64,000 bases of DNA from Elmis aenea (taxonomy: Eukaryota; Arthropoda; Insecta; Coleoptera; Elmidae), in contig OX393578.1 in NCBI GenBank assembly GCA_947652605.1, forward strand, positions 37,143,470 through 37,207,469. Reading direction: 5' to 3'. Made by a program: the position numbers and the translations under genes. Shown here one piece after another: positions 1 through 10,621 of the stretch. Below the pieces are notes generated by a model, which ran no database searches, was not told the DNA's origin, and saw only the letters and a program-made list of their open reading frames with translations. The stretch's first letter is position 1. Each line of letters begins with the position of its first letter.

Positions 1-493
1 TAGTATATAATTAATATTTTAAAATTGGATTAATTTTACAAATACAAGTAGCCATGACTGTCAATCTGACATTTGTCTTCATTAATTTTTGTTATTATCT
101 GTCAATTTTTAAATCAGCGAGTTATTTCTTTTTTCACCATTAAAACTCTTCCTCTATTACAGTTTTTTTTTTCATTTTAATCAAAATCGTTAAAGAAATA
201 ACTCGCTGATATAAAAATTGACAGATAATAACAAAAATTAATGAAGACAAATTAATGTCAGATTGACAGTCATGGCTACTTATATTTATAAAATTAATCC
301 AATTTTAAAATATTAATTATAAACTAAATATTAAACATTTAAGCTTATTAATGGTCTCAAATGATGCGTAATAAATTAATTTTTCTATTGTTACCATTAA
401 TTTTAATATAAATTCAATTGGGGAGCAGGAATCCGAAAAAAAGTTAAAACCAATGTTAATTCCCTATGTTCACGGCTGGTGGTTAACACCCGG
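1..493. mobile_element. Non-autonomous mariner-like foldback (MITE), left end cut by window edge
   Basis: Two arms (about 1-134 and 190-330) are reverse complements around a short spacer. The sequence continues to a terminus ending in ...TTAACACCCGG followed by TA at 494-495. Both arms and the terminus match the ~300 bp terminal repeats of the larger element at 26620-28324, so this is a deletion derivative with no transposase coding. The first base already lies inside the left arm, so about 200 bp of the element should lie upstream of the window. Confidence 0.88.
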
Positions 494-842
494 TATATGA
501 ACGTTCGTGCTAAACTTGGCGGTTTTAAATGCTTGTTTTTAACATGATCGGTATTTTGAAAAGCATTTCTTGTGTTTCCTTGATTGATAAACTGACTTTG
601 TGTCATCTCCCATCTCCGTTATATTATGGCAAATATCGCAATGTTGATTTATTGCTACGAAATGATCTGAGCCCTTGGTTGAGACATTAAAGCCCAAATT
701 AAATGGAATGTTTTCGACGCATATTTATAAAGTCCATTAGCCAAAATTTTTAAAAAACCAGCATACTTTTGGCTTTTGGCTAAGAAAAAGAAAAAAGGCG
801 ATGTCCATAGTTAGGGTGGACTTCAGATCGACCTTTAATAAA
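494..842. other. Unassigned spacer
   Basis: AT-rich sequence with no reading frame, repeat terminus or regulatory cluster that I can support. Confidence 0.6.
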
Positions 843-1026
843 GGTGTGTACAGACCAGCGCAGCAGTACGGCGGTCCGTACAAAGTAGTGCAACATTTCA
901 GCGAGCCTGCAACCTAGCAGTGCAACAAAACCGTGATCCGCCAAATCTCGGTACCTTGCAGGTTCGCTGAAATGTTGCACCACTTTGTTCGGTTCGCCGT
1001 TCCGTCGCGTTGGTCTGTACTCACTC
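843..1026. mobile_element. Short GC-rich palindromic element
   Basis: Arms 848-911 and 956-1020 are nearly exact reverse complements, sharing GTACAGACCA, CGGCG and GTGCAACATTTCAGCGA in order, around a 44-bp loop. The outer ends read GTGTGTACAGACC and GGTCTGTACTCAC. Base composition is much richer in G+C than the surroundings. I see no convincing target-site duplication, so the superfamily is undetermined; a small non-autonomous DNA transposon is the best reading. Confidence 0.7.
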
Positions 1027-2174
1027 AGCTTTACAATTCAGGTGATTTTTACCGAGATTTAGCCACATACCTAATTCATTGACAAGAAAAAAAAATTATC
1101 TCCCAAATTGCATTGTTTTTAAAGAGATTTAAAAGTTTTTATATTCCGAAATAAAAAAAGAAATTGTGACTAAAATCGAATTATGGGGCTGCTCAAGAGC
1201 AATGCAAATTACAAATCGCACTGTAAATAACACTTTATTATGGAAAATAAAGATTTAATCAGTTTTTCTTTAGCTTCTTAAGAATTTTGATAATTTTTTT
1301 TTTCTTTCACAACTTTGACTGCCAAAACTCTGGGGATATTGTTCACATCAGCTAAACCAATAAAACAATTGGTATAAAGAACAAAATGTAGAACGCTACA
1401 AACGTTTAATTATCTGTTCATGTTTTCTTATAACTTTATTGATATTCTAATCATAACGGCTTTGCTACTTTTATCGAAAATCAGTATGAAAACAGCAGTT
1501 AAAATTCAAACGGTGTATGTTATCAGAGTTTCATGCGGGTCTAGCAGCCTATCATATTTATTTCGAAACAAAAGCGAGCGTGGCTGCGCGGCCAACTGGA
1601 TGCGGCCTGATCCCGGCGGAGAGTTATGTATCTTGTAGATTTATGTATAAAGTGTAATACCGGTAAAGCCATGCCCCGCTAAGCCGACATAGTGAAACAC
1701 GATCTAAACGTGCAAAATGTATATAGTGGGTCTATAACTAGATTCTAACAGGATCCATACACAACATCGAGCAATATATTTGTCCAGAAAGGATGCTACT
1801 TTTGATAAAGCAACTTTTTTAAATTAAATTATACATTTTGTTTTTAAAACACTAGACTAGAATCTACCTGTTTTATGTTTATTCCAAAGTTATATCTTTA
1901 AAAATGTAGATGCATCGTTTTTGCTTGCTATTGGAGAATCAGTCCGTTATTAATAAAGGGGCCAGTTTCAGGTGTGGACAATGTAGGCTTATAGGCAAAT
2001 GACAATGAATTTTAAGGGAAAGATTGAATATAAAACTAAATTATGAAATAATCTAACCTAATTGCTATTATTTTTAGTCTAAATAAATAAATTATTAAGA
2101 AGTTTTTAATTAAGGGGAAAAGCACCTTAAATCCTCGGGATAACTCTAACAAGAATTGGTCGTTAATACAAATA
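1027..2174. other. Non-genic stretch with GC-rich island near 1500-1715
   Basis: No gene is visible. The island near 1500-1715 (around GGCTGCGCGGCCAACTGG and CCATGCCCCGCTAAGCCGAC) is clearly richer in G+C than its flanks and matches no repeat in the window. It could be a conserved regulatory element, but nothing in the sequence proves it. Confidence 0.35.
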
Positions 2175-2416
2175 GAGTAGAACCTCGATTATCCGGACCT
2201 CGATTAGCAGAATGTTCGATTGTACGGATTGTACAAAACCAATATTTTAATAAAAATAGTAACAGGTTATGCGAAAAGAGGCAATTCAGGACTTTTTGTC
2301 TAAAAAATACAAAAATCATTCATACTAGTTGTCTTTTTTCTCCTCTCGATTATACGGATTTTTCGTTATCCGGGTTCTTTAATCTTCAATTAGTCTGGAT
2401 AATTGAGGTTCTACTG
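2175..2416. mobile_element. Pogo/Tigger-like MITE
   Basis: A 242-bp element with termini GAGTAGAACCTCGATTATCC and, at the right end read in reverse complement, CAGTAGAACCTCAATTATCC. TA flanks both sides (2173-2174 and 2417-2418). This terminus is of the kind known from pogo/Tigger elements of many arthropods. The interior carries no transposase coding, and inner repeats of the CTCGATTA(T/G) motif sit just inside each end. Confidence 0.85.
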
Positions 2417-2845
2417 TATTACATTCATAATTTAATAACTTTGAGTTTTGCAGAACGACATTTATTTATGTTTGTACTGAATTTAAATACATGTGTTTAA
2501 GATGGACACTTGATTAAATTTAAGATTGAACAAAGCGACAAAGAACAGAGGGCTTTTTATAGTAGTGGGATTTCATATTTTGGAATATTCTTGTCTTGTT
2601 CTCAGGGCATGAAACCGGTTTAAAAAACCAGTTAACCGCTATTTTTTGCCCGAAAAAGTGGTTTTTAACCGAAACCGAAACCGGTATTTTTAAAGGCAAA
2701 AAAAACGGCAACCTTTAACCAAAATAACAAAAAATCGGTTTTTTTAATATCTTTCTCTAATTAAAATTACTTTGCAAAAATACAAAATTTATATTAAATG
2801 CGATTAGTTTACCGAAAGTCATTACTGAACGCTTGAGTGCACATA

Positions 2846-4134
2846 CCGGGTGTCACCCGTTCATGGTACACCCCCTTTTTTTTCTTTAGTTTTGATTTTA
2901 AATAAATGAAATTTTAGACATATGATATACGCAAAAAACCGGGCTTTTTGAGCCGTTGCACACATTTGTTTCACTTCCGGTTTCGCCGGAAATGACCCCA
3001 ACTTTGTTATTTTAAATGGAACACCCTGTATATTTTTACATTTTTGGAAAGAGGAAGTGATTTTTGATACAACTGCACTATTTTCGTTAATTTTTATAAC
3101 CTCAAAATTTTTTTAAAACAAAATTTAGTTTTTTATCAAGGGTGCCGTGACCTGCACAAATTGATTTTTATTATGTCAACAATTGTCCAAAAAACGTTTT
3201 TGCAAATTTTAAATGACATTTAGGTTACTTTAATCGGCTTTGAAGGTTGAGGAATCAGTTTTTTGACAAAAAGTCAATTTTTTTTAATGGAACCATGCTG
3301 GTACTAGCGGTTATTTAAATGGATCATCTTCTAACGAATCCATCGATACCAATAACTTGTATTTTTATTAAAAATCTACTTCAAAAACTTCGAATTATTG
3401 TGAAAATTTATTAAGAGATCCTGTTAATAGCAGTACACTGTGCATAACTACAACAAAACAAATGATCGTTGTTTTATGTTTAACTACTATAGTCATTTAA
3501 TTAGACAGTCTAAAAATTTTGTTAATCATTTTTACATAATTAGATTACCGCGATTAAGAGGATCTCTTAATAAATTTTCACAATAATTTGAAATTTTTAA
3601 AGTAGACTCTTAATAAAAATACAAGTTATTGGTATCGATGGATTCGTTAGAAGATGATCCATTTAAATAACCGCTAGTACCAGCATGGTTCCATTTAAAA
3701 AAATTGACTTTTTGTCAAAAAACCGATTCCTCAACCTTCAAAGCCGATTAAAGTAACCTAAATGTCATTTAAAATTTACAAAAACGGTTTTTGGACAATT
3801 GTTGACATAATAAAAATCAATGTGTGCAGGTCACGGCACCCTTAATAAAAAACTAAATTTTGTTTTAAAAAAATTTTGAGGTTATAAGAATTAATGAAAA
3901 TAGTGCAGTTGTATCAAAAATCACTTCCTCTTTCCAAAAATGTAAAAATATACAGGGTGTTTCATTTAAAATAACAAAGTTGGGGTCATTTCCGGCGAAA
4001 CCCGAATTGAAACAAATACGTGCATGTGCTCAAAAAGCCCGTTTTTTTGCACATATCATATGTCTAAAATCTCATTTATTTAAAATCAAAACTAAAGAAA
4101 AAAAGGGGGTGTACCATGAACGTGTGACACCCGG
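2846..4134. mobile_element. Long foldback element inserted at TA
   Basis: The ends CCGGGTGTCACCCGTTCATG and its near reverse complement lie between TA dinucleotides (2844-2845 and 4135-4136). Arms of about 580 bp (2846-3425 and 3558-4134) are nearly identical and surround a loop of roughly 130 bp. The sister hAT copy at 22874-23319 has the uninterrupted target (ACATATATTATA), which supports insertion at TA. The CCGGGTGT end resembles that of the mariner-like element at 26620-28324. There is no coding capacity. Confidence 0.9.
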
Positions 4135-4164
4135 TATATTATAATAGTTATTTATGTATCAAGG

Positions 4165-4457
4165 CCAAAAAGTGTGACTTTTTCGGCTGCGTCTGGTTTG
4201 CAAGGCTGAAAAAGTACGTTTTGGCCGAGGTGCATATTATATTTTTTGTGCGATAGCATTAAAAACAATTTAAATTTTTAGTATTTTTCAAAAATATGGG
4301 TTAGAAACTACGTGACATTCTGTCACTGACAGATGACGGCGTATGCTGTTAGCTTTAATGCAAATTTACGCTGTAGCGGCCGAAAAAGTTACTTTTCAGG
4401 CCGTTGCTAAGGGTAACGGCCGGAAAAGTTACTTTTTAGGCCGTTGCTAAGGATAAC
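4165..4457. repeat. Four short palindromes, two in a 40-bp tandem duplication
   Basis: The motif GGCCGAAAAAGTTACTTTT plus CAGGCC and variants recurs near 4166, 4204, 4378 and 4418; each is an imperfect palindrome able to form a short hairpin. The last two are tandem 40-bp units (4378-4417 and 4418-4457). A 13-bp inverted pair TTTTTTGTGCGAT / ATCGCACAAAAAA (near 4242 and 4517) flanks the second part of the segment. The block is absent from the sister hAT copy, so it may be a further insertion. Confidence 0.65.
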
Positions 4458-4789
4458 GCCGGTAATGCAGTACTTTATGGCTGCTAACGCGTCCGTCAAA
4501 CAGCTGTTTCTAGTACGATCGCACAAAAAATTATAAATAGATAATATCTTTTCATACTTTGCATTCCTAATCTAAATAATGTTAAAAACCTGTTAATTTA
4601 ACCGGTTTTTTAAACCGGTTTTTAATTTGAATCGGTTTTTTTACACAAAACCGGGTTTTTATGAAAAAAATCGGTTTTCAACAAAAACCGTTATAAAAAT
4701 AAAATTCTCGATTTCGGTTAGCCTTAAACCAAAATTTTTTTCGGTTTCGAGCCCTGCTTCTTAATATTTACTTTGTATGTAAGTTTCCT

Positions 4790-5060
4790 TCCAACTCTTT
4801 CTGTGTTTTGACTAATCTCTTACCTTACTCGCTTAATCGCTCTGTTCATCTCACATCATTTAACATTTTTTTGTTGTTTTAGGACTGTTTCGCTTCATAA
4901 TCCTTTCTATGCAATTTATTTTTCTTCCATTTGTTGTACACGTCTTAATCATTTAGCTGTGTTTTCTATATCTTTTGTTCGATCGTTTTTGCTTTGAGTA
5001 TTTCTTTTTATGCTACATTTCTCATTCTTCCCATCATTGTTTTGTTTTTAAATTTTCCTT
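4790..5060 (-). pseudogene. Possible eroded LINE reverse-transcriptase C-terminal tail
   Basis: Read on the minus strand, the segment gives peptide pieces such as RVQQMEEK, NRAIKRVR and TERVGRKL separated by stops. This recalls the basic C-terminal tail (R.QQM...GRPR..W) of several LINE clades. The likeness is loose and the region is heavily mutated, so a chance match in purine-rich DNA cannot be excluded. Confidence 0.25.
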
Positions 5061-5784
5061 AAACTTTGGCTTCTTTTTCTTATAATTAAGTGATTTTTTA
5101 TAATAGTTAATGACTTTTAGACATGCGTTGGAATTGAACTAATCAATCTTTAAGACATGATTACCTTTGTATCTTAAAAATTGCCCATTTTTTTCTCAAT
5201 AACTCTAAAATAATAAAACAACTTTAAATAACTTATTATTTGTTAACTTTCTCGAATAGGAATTGTTTATATTGTTTGTGTTATTTAAATATAAGCTGTT
5301 ATAAATCGATATTTTAAATGTTTGGAAAAAGAAAAGTATGAATAAATATTTTCTCTATGAACTATTGTTAAGTTAAAATTACAATACTAGATTATTTACT
5401 ATTTCATAGCATACTATTTCTTTAGATTAGAGCATTTTTAACAACTTTAAGGTAAAAAGTAAAATAAATACACAAACCCATATAGGGACCCTACTTTTAA
5501 AAAAGAGAAAATAAAGCTTTTTAATTACGTCAAAACCAACTAAGATTTCTATTTAAAAAAATTAACTTTGTCATTTATTTTACAATCCGAATTATGTTTA
5601 AATAAATTAATGTCGCTATTTTATGGTTTGATAAAGTTTTTAAATCAAGTTTTTCTGGAAACAACAGAAATATTTAAGATAAAAAAAAGTTTATTTCAGT
5701 TTTTCGTATGTATCTAGTATGCTATGGATTTTATTTTTTACAAAAAGTGGAAGTGTCGTTGGGTAGCTTTTTAAATAAGACTAT

Positions 5785-5858
5785 TTTGTCTAATTTGATC
5801 TTTTATCTTTTAGCGTTTACGAGATCCCAATAGAGTCCAACCTATTTCGCGTGTTCTG
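5785..5858 (-). mobile_element. Solitary terminus of the 32165-32916 foldback family
   Basis: GCGTTTACGAGATCCCAATAG at 5812 matches CCGTTTACAAGATCCCAATAG in the right arm of 32165-32916, and the segment runs out to a decayed end GTGTTCTG followed by TA. No matching left arm is visible, so this is a relic half. Confidence 0.6.
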
Positions 5859-8236
5859 TAGAAAAAGTTATTGTTATTGGATTTTGTTGACTATTGATGT
5901 TTTTTTTTTGTGTGCTGATCTAACTGAGGAAAAAGAGCCTTTGCTCGGATTTGCTAAATCGCATGTGTCATATATTATGGTAACACGTGTGTCTATATTG
6001 GTCTATTAGGGTTTAATTCAACCTCTTTTTTTAAATAAAAATAACAAGTACTCGTTTTTATTTATAATATAATGCAACAGTGATCAACGTCCTGAAATAC
6101 ATCAACGCTTGGTATACTTTGATTTGTAATCACACAATGACACAAGTCATAAATTACTTGTAATTGTAAATATAAAGCCATTACAAAAGTCGCATATTTT
6201 CAACTAATTAAAACTAAGTATCTTTGAAAATAAAAAATAAATACATTTTATTAATTGCTTGTAATGTACATTGATGGAACATTAGAGCTATGAATATTTC
6301 GTTACTGGTCGCTTAAAACAAAATGTAGATATTATTAAAAACGAAGGTAAAATTGTTCAGTATATAAAGTTTTGTTCAACTCATCACTAAAATTAATCCA
6401 TAAAATAACATGAACTTGCTAAGTAAAAATAAGCTTATCCTTACTTTTTTACATGTTCATAAGAATGCTATCTTAACAAAGTACTTAGAGAGTTATCATG
6501 TTGCCAACCTATTTCTTAATTATTTATACTTTTTATTTTTAAAACAACATAATTTTACAAATTATTTTTTTTATTACTGTACAAAATATTCAAGGGATTA
6601 CTTAGTTATTAGTTTTACTTTTTGGTTTGTGCAAAAGAAAAAGTCGGGAAAAAATCGTAACTCATTCCAAATACCGGTGGCTATATGAACAGCCCATTAC
6701 AGAGCTTCTATATAGGGAAGGTTTCGCGCTTTATATCTCTTTTATTTCCTCTTTAATTTTATGGTTATGCCACGATTTTGTGAAGTAATAATACTAAAAA
6801 AATATTACATTAGCTTTTAAATTTAATTTTTATGGTTTGATTTACCATTCTGAAACAAAAATAAGCGTTAGGTTTATTTTTGTTACGTTGTAAAAAGTAA
6901 GTAACTATACAATAACATAAAATGATTGTTAAAATCATTTTGTTGGGAACAAGATAACAAAGAAAGGTTTGTTTAGTCTCACTTTGCTCAAAACAAATTA
7001 AAGAATATGTAAACTCTTCTGTAAAACCAAGTAATTAATATATTTACACTCCAAATTTAGTAAGTAATAGATTAATAGATTGATATTAGTTATTTTGCAT
7101 TGTCAATAATGTATTTTTTGATAGATATATTTAAAAATTAAATCACCACTGTCGTTAAGGTGACAAAAACCATAAAGGTTTAATGGACATTAATTAGGTT
7201 TTCATTTCGCCAGTTTAATGGTTAAACGGCGCAGGGTGCGATATTATCGATAGTAAAATTAAAACATCATGTTCTCGAACATTTTTGACACGCTAAAAAA
7301 GGGATTTAAGGAATATTTTATGCCTATTATAAGTTTTATTAACACTGGCAAATGATATTGTAATTTAAGAAATGATAAAAATTCTATTCAGTTTACAATT
7401 TTCTGGCAATAAAATTTTTTTTTTATCAAAAGATTAACAAATTAATTTAAAGTTCAGACTAACACTGTTTAGAAGTGAATGTAAATAAAACAAAAAAACA
7501 ATATAAATAAAATGAATTTCTTTTTACACAATTAAAACTTAAAATAATAATCTCTTATCTATTGTTTTGTTCATTAGAGTTTACAATGTAAATGGTTTTG
7601 TATTCAACGACGATCTCAGTTTTATAATAAAAAACTGTTAATTACAAAGTAGGTTACTTTAAAACAAAACTGCGTAAGTTCGTGCTAAATTAAAATTAAT
7701 TTAAAAATGCAAATTAAAATAAAAAGCAAATTGCCATGACTTTCTAAGTTAAAACGTTTTTAAGGACGATCGAAAATAATTGATTTTCGTAGTTTTTGCT
7801 TTATTTACTTTATCGTTAAGGATATTAAAAAACTAAAAACACTTTTCTGGAGCAACATTTTAATCTGTCTACGCTGATTTAATTATATTTTGTGTCAGAA
7901 ATGATATGCCTGTTACGCCATCATTAATTTTGTTATTTTTGATAGACCCCAGATTAGATTTTTACTAAAAATAGTAGTTCTAAATATTTCTTGCACCATG
8001 ATATGATGCACTTTTAGTGCAATTTAAAAAATATTCGTAAGATATCCAAAATTACTAGCTATTCCCAATTCTCCACCGTTTTTAGTTAATTTCAATAAAT
8101 TTAGCTAACGAGGTGAAAAGTTAAAAAGTGGTTAATTACGAGAAAATTTTTATAAGAACTTTGAATTTTATTGATAATTATAAGTTTCCCAACAAATATT
8201 ATGTTTTTAAGTTAAAATAGACACTCAGAAAGCATA

Positions 8237-8322
8237 AAGGTCAACTCACACCGGCGCGATCTCGACGCGGCCGCGTCCGCGGGCGCGACCGCGTCGAGAT
8301 CGCGCCGGTGTGTGTGGACCTT
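8237..8322. mobile_element. Minute GC-rich hairpin element
   Basis: Two 34-bp arms (AAGGTC...CGACGCGG and its reverse complement, two mismatches) flank an 18-bp G+C loop, in DNA that is otherwise about 70% A+T. Flanking AAGCATA (8230-8236) and AAGCGTA (8323-8329) look like a one-mismatch target duplication. The perfection and base composition suggest recent insertion of a very short MITE or a selected hairpin; the superfamily is unknown. Confidence 0.7.
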
Positions 8323-9204
8323 AAGCGTACTTTTTTGGCAAATATTTGTTTGAATAAAGTGATTCATGTTTATGTATTAATATAAACATTACCTACTTAA
8401 TCAATACCGTAAAATTTCTACAAACAAAGTTTTACAAAATTTCACTAAGAATCAATATTTAATAAGAAACAATAACATAAGTAATTTTTATTTTTAAAGA
8501 AACTTAGGTAGGTAAAATTAATTTCTTCTGCAACCGCTACAGTAAATGACTACTACCTACTGTACAGGGTGGTCTATTTTCGATGCCCATACAGGGTATC
8601 TCGGTTATTATCAGAGATAGAAAAAAACTAAATAGGGTAAAACCCCCAACCATTGGCACTTTAAGGCTATAGAGACAAATAAAACCGTTTATTTAACAAT
8701 TTATCATGTAAAAGCCCAAAAATGAATTTTTATTACATTCCGCAAAGTTAGTTCTTACTTTTGCAGTTGCATTTTTTTCTTTTTAAGATCAATTATGTTC
8801 CTTTTTCCTCAAATTTATAAAATTGGTCCGATTTTCTAGTCATTGGCACATTAATACCAATGATTGGCACATGAATTATTCCAGTAATTGGCACCCCTTA
8901 CTGTTCGCCAGAACCATTGGGATGTAGGGTGGTATGGTTGGTTGGGAGGGTAGTTTTAGTTAAAATATAGTTTTTATGGTTACCTTAGTTACATAGTATA
9001 ATAGAATAAAATATAACTTTCAAAATAATGTTTATTGTTGAAAAATGTAGATTATAAAAATATATAAAAATTAAAAAAATTCTTCATAAAATAATACTTA
9101 TTAACCGAGGAACAAAAATATATAATACTGCAGTGTTAAAGGCCCAATAATGAGCCACGTGATGCGCATGTTTGACATATAAAGTTTTCCTTGAAGTTTT
9201 GGCG

Positions 9205-10621
9205 TTACTTTGGGCATTGAACATAGGTTCTACGACATTTTTGACATCCGATCCCCACATTTGTCAAGTAGATATTCTGGGTACAAATGAAACAAAGGCC
9301 TCTACGTATGACAATATTGTTTTTTGGTGGTGAATAATGCACGCTACTTGTCAAGGGAATATCTGAGTCCTCATCTGAATCACTATCTTCAAATAGATTT
9401 CTTATGTGACGCTCTTTTTCTTTCTTCTTAGATTCAGATTCGCGTCTACATGAATCTCCTGGATTTACTTCGCGATTTATCTTGTTGAAAATTTTATTAG
9501 AAATATTAACCCTTTCCATACTGCTGGTATATATATGTACCACCGAAAGTTTTTAAAATACTAGAACTGTAATTTATCATTGTGAATGGTTCTGATATGT
9601 ACCAGTCAGTTTTATAGGTCTACCTAGTGTCAAATTGTACAGTTTACGCTGCAAGTGCGCCCCCTGAAGTATTTTACACAACACAACAAGAGAATTTGGT
9701 TTTGTTAGACACTGGTGGTACTTATATATAACACTTTATAACCACATATAACCCTAGTGGTACATATATGTACCACCTTCTCCAAGAGAATCTGTTTGAA
9801 AAAAAAATGTTTTTCCAATAAAGCTTCTTTTTATACTTTATTAAGCCAAAATATTACCGAAAATATTTGAAAACCTTATTCTTCAAATACCGTATTGAAA
9901 GGGTTAAGTGCAATCTTCAGAGATTGACTTTCAGGACTCTCTTTAGCATCAGTTCCAATTTTAACATTTTTATCTGCAAAAGTGTTTCTGTTCTTCTGGT
10001 TTTTCATGACTAGAGTTGAGTTTTTCTTCGTTGTAGTTGAGTTTTTTTTTCGCTCAAATTATGTTTTTCTTAGCGTCTTCTTTGATCAATTTCTTTTGTC
10101 TGTTCTCTTCTTTTCTTCTTTCTTTGGCCTTTTCTTTTACTTCCATTTCATTTTTATATTGTTTAGAGGTGACGACATAAGATCTTCTAGACTGGTATGT
10201 TCCTTTTCTTTCGGGTGTTTTAGGGTGCAAGAGATATTCTGCTATATCCGTTTTTAGTTATGTTATACCAATGATTTCCTAGTATGTTGTTGTAAAATGG
10301 GTTTGGCCTTTGGTTTGCATCTAAGAAAGCCTTGACTGAACACTGAATGTCGATTTTTCTTCGTGGAAAGCCTTTCTTATGACTTTCCAGGATATACTCA
10401 ACCAGTGTATTTTTCTCTTCTTTCGTGAGATAAGTATGCCTTCCGAATTCGGGTTTTGTGAACTTTGGCCCCAACCTAAACTGGAGAGATGACCTTGGTA
10501 TTCCGTATTTTTTTGAAACTGTTTTCTTAGGTATGCCAGACTTGACTTCATTCAGAGCACTTTGAAGAATCTGTTCAGAATATTTCTTCACATATTTTTT
10601 ATCTTTCTTAATCTTGGGCAT
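9205..10621 (-). pseudogene. Pogo-like transposase, catalytic domain deleted
   Basis: From the likely start at 10621 (MPKIKKDKK) the protein begins with a Psq-type helix-turn-helix (residues ~10-50: KKYSEQILQSALNEVKSG, then KKTVSKKYGIPRSSLQFRLG) and a CENP-B-like second DNA-binding segment (YLTKEEKNTLVEYILESH, ...KAFLDAN). Such proteins bind the ends of their own element. After a NHWY motif (~10270) the DDE catalytic core that should follow is absent. The sequence jumps, in another frame, to a tail with HPKTPERKG and a basic-acidic coiled stretch, then an acidic run (DSDSDEDSD) and a C-terminal cluster CFIC...CQKC...C. A stop and frame change occur near a long A run (~10040), and a piggyBac MITE splits the tail. 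It is non-functional as a transposase; the DNA-binding part might still be translated. Confidence 0.85.
9510..9903. mobile_element. PiggyBac-like MITE
   Basis: A 394-bp element beginning CCCTTTCCATACTG and ending CCGTATTGAAAGGG between TTAA copies at 9506-9509 and 9904-9907, as expected for piggyBac elements. Internal inverted motifs TATATATGTACCACC and GGTACATATATGTACC lie near the ends. Removing the element and one TTAA joins the two parts of the surrounding pogo-like frame without a shift, which confirms the boundaries. Confidence 0.9.

Larger units (their letters stand above)
2603..4756. mobile_element. hAT-like non-autonomous element interrupted by a foldback
   Basis: The ends are CAGGGCATGAAACCGG and, on the other side, TTTCGAGCCCTG. 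Both outer parts align with the shorter copy at 22874-23319, including repeated AACCGGTTTT motifs. The flanking 8-mers (CTTGTTCT and CTTCTTAA) agree at only 5 of 8 positions, so the duplication has decayed. Relative to its sister, this copy has gained the foldback 2846-4134 and also carries about 390 bp (4137-4528) with no counterpart there. Confidence 0.82.
4757..8236. other. Long AT-rich stretch without a gene
   Basis: It holds a pyrimidine-rich segment that may be an eroded antisense LINE tail (4790-5060), a lone foldback terminus (5785-5858) and a small GC-richer patch near 7190-7265 (around GGTTAAACGGCGCAGGGTGC). The remainder is AT-rich with stop codons in all frames. The longest frame (6410-6688) is rich in F, L, Y and K, as random AT-rich DNA is, and matches no family I know. 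Confidence 0.5.

Noticed and set aside
6410..6688. 92-codon plus-strand open frame
   Set aside because: Composition (F, L, Y, N, K) is typical of chance frames in AT-rich DNA; no motif or relative recognised.
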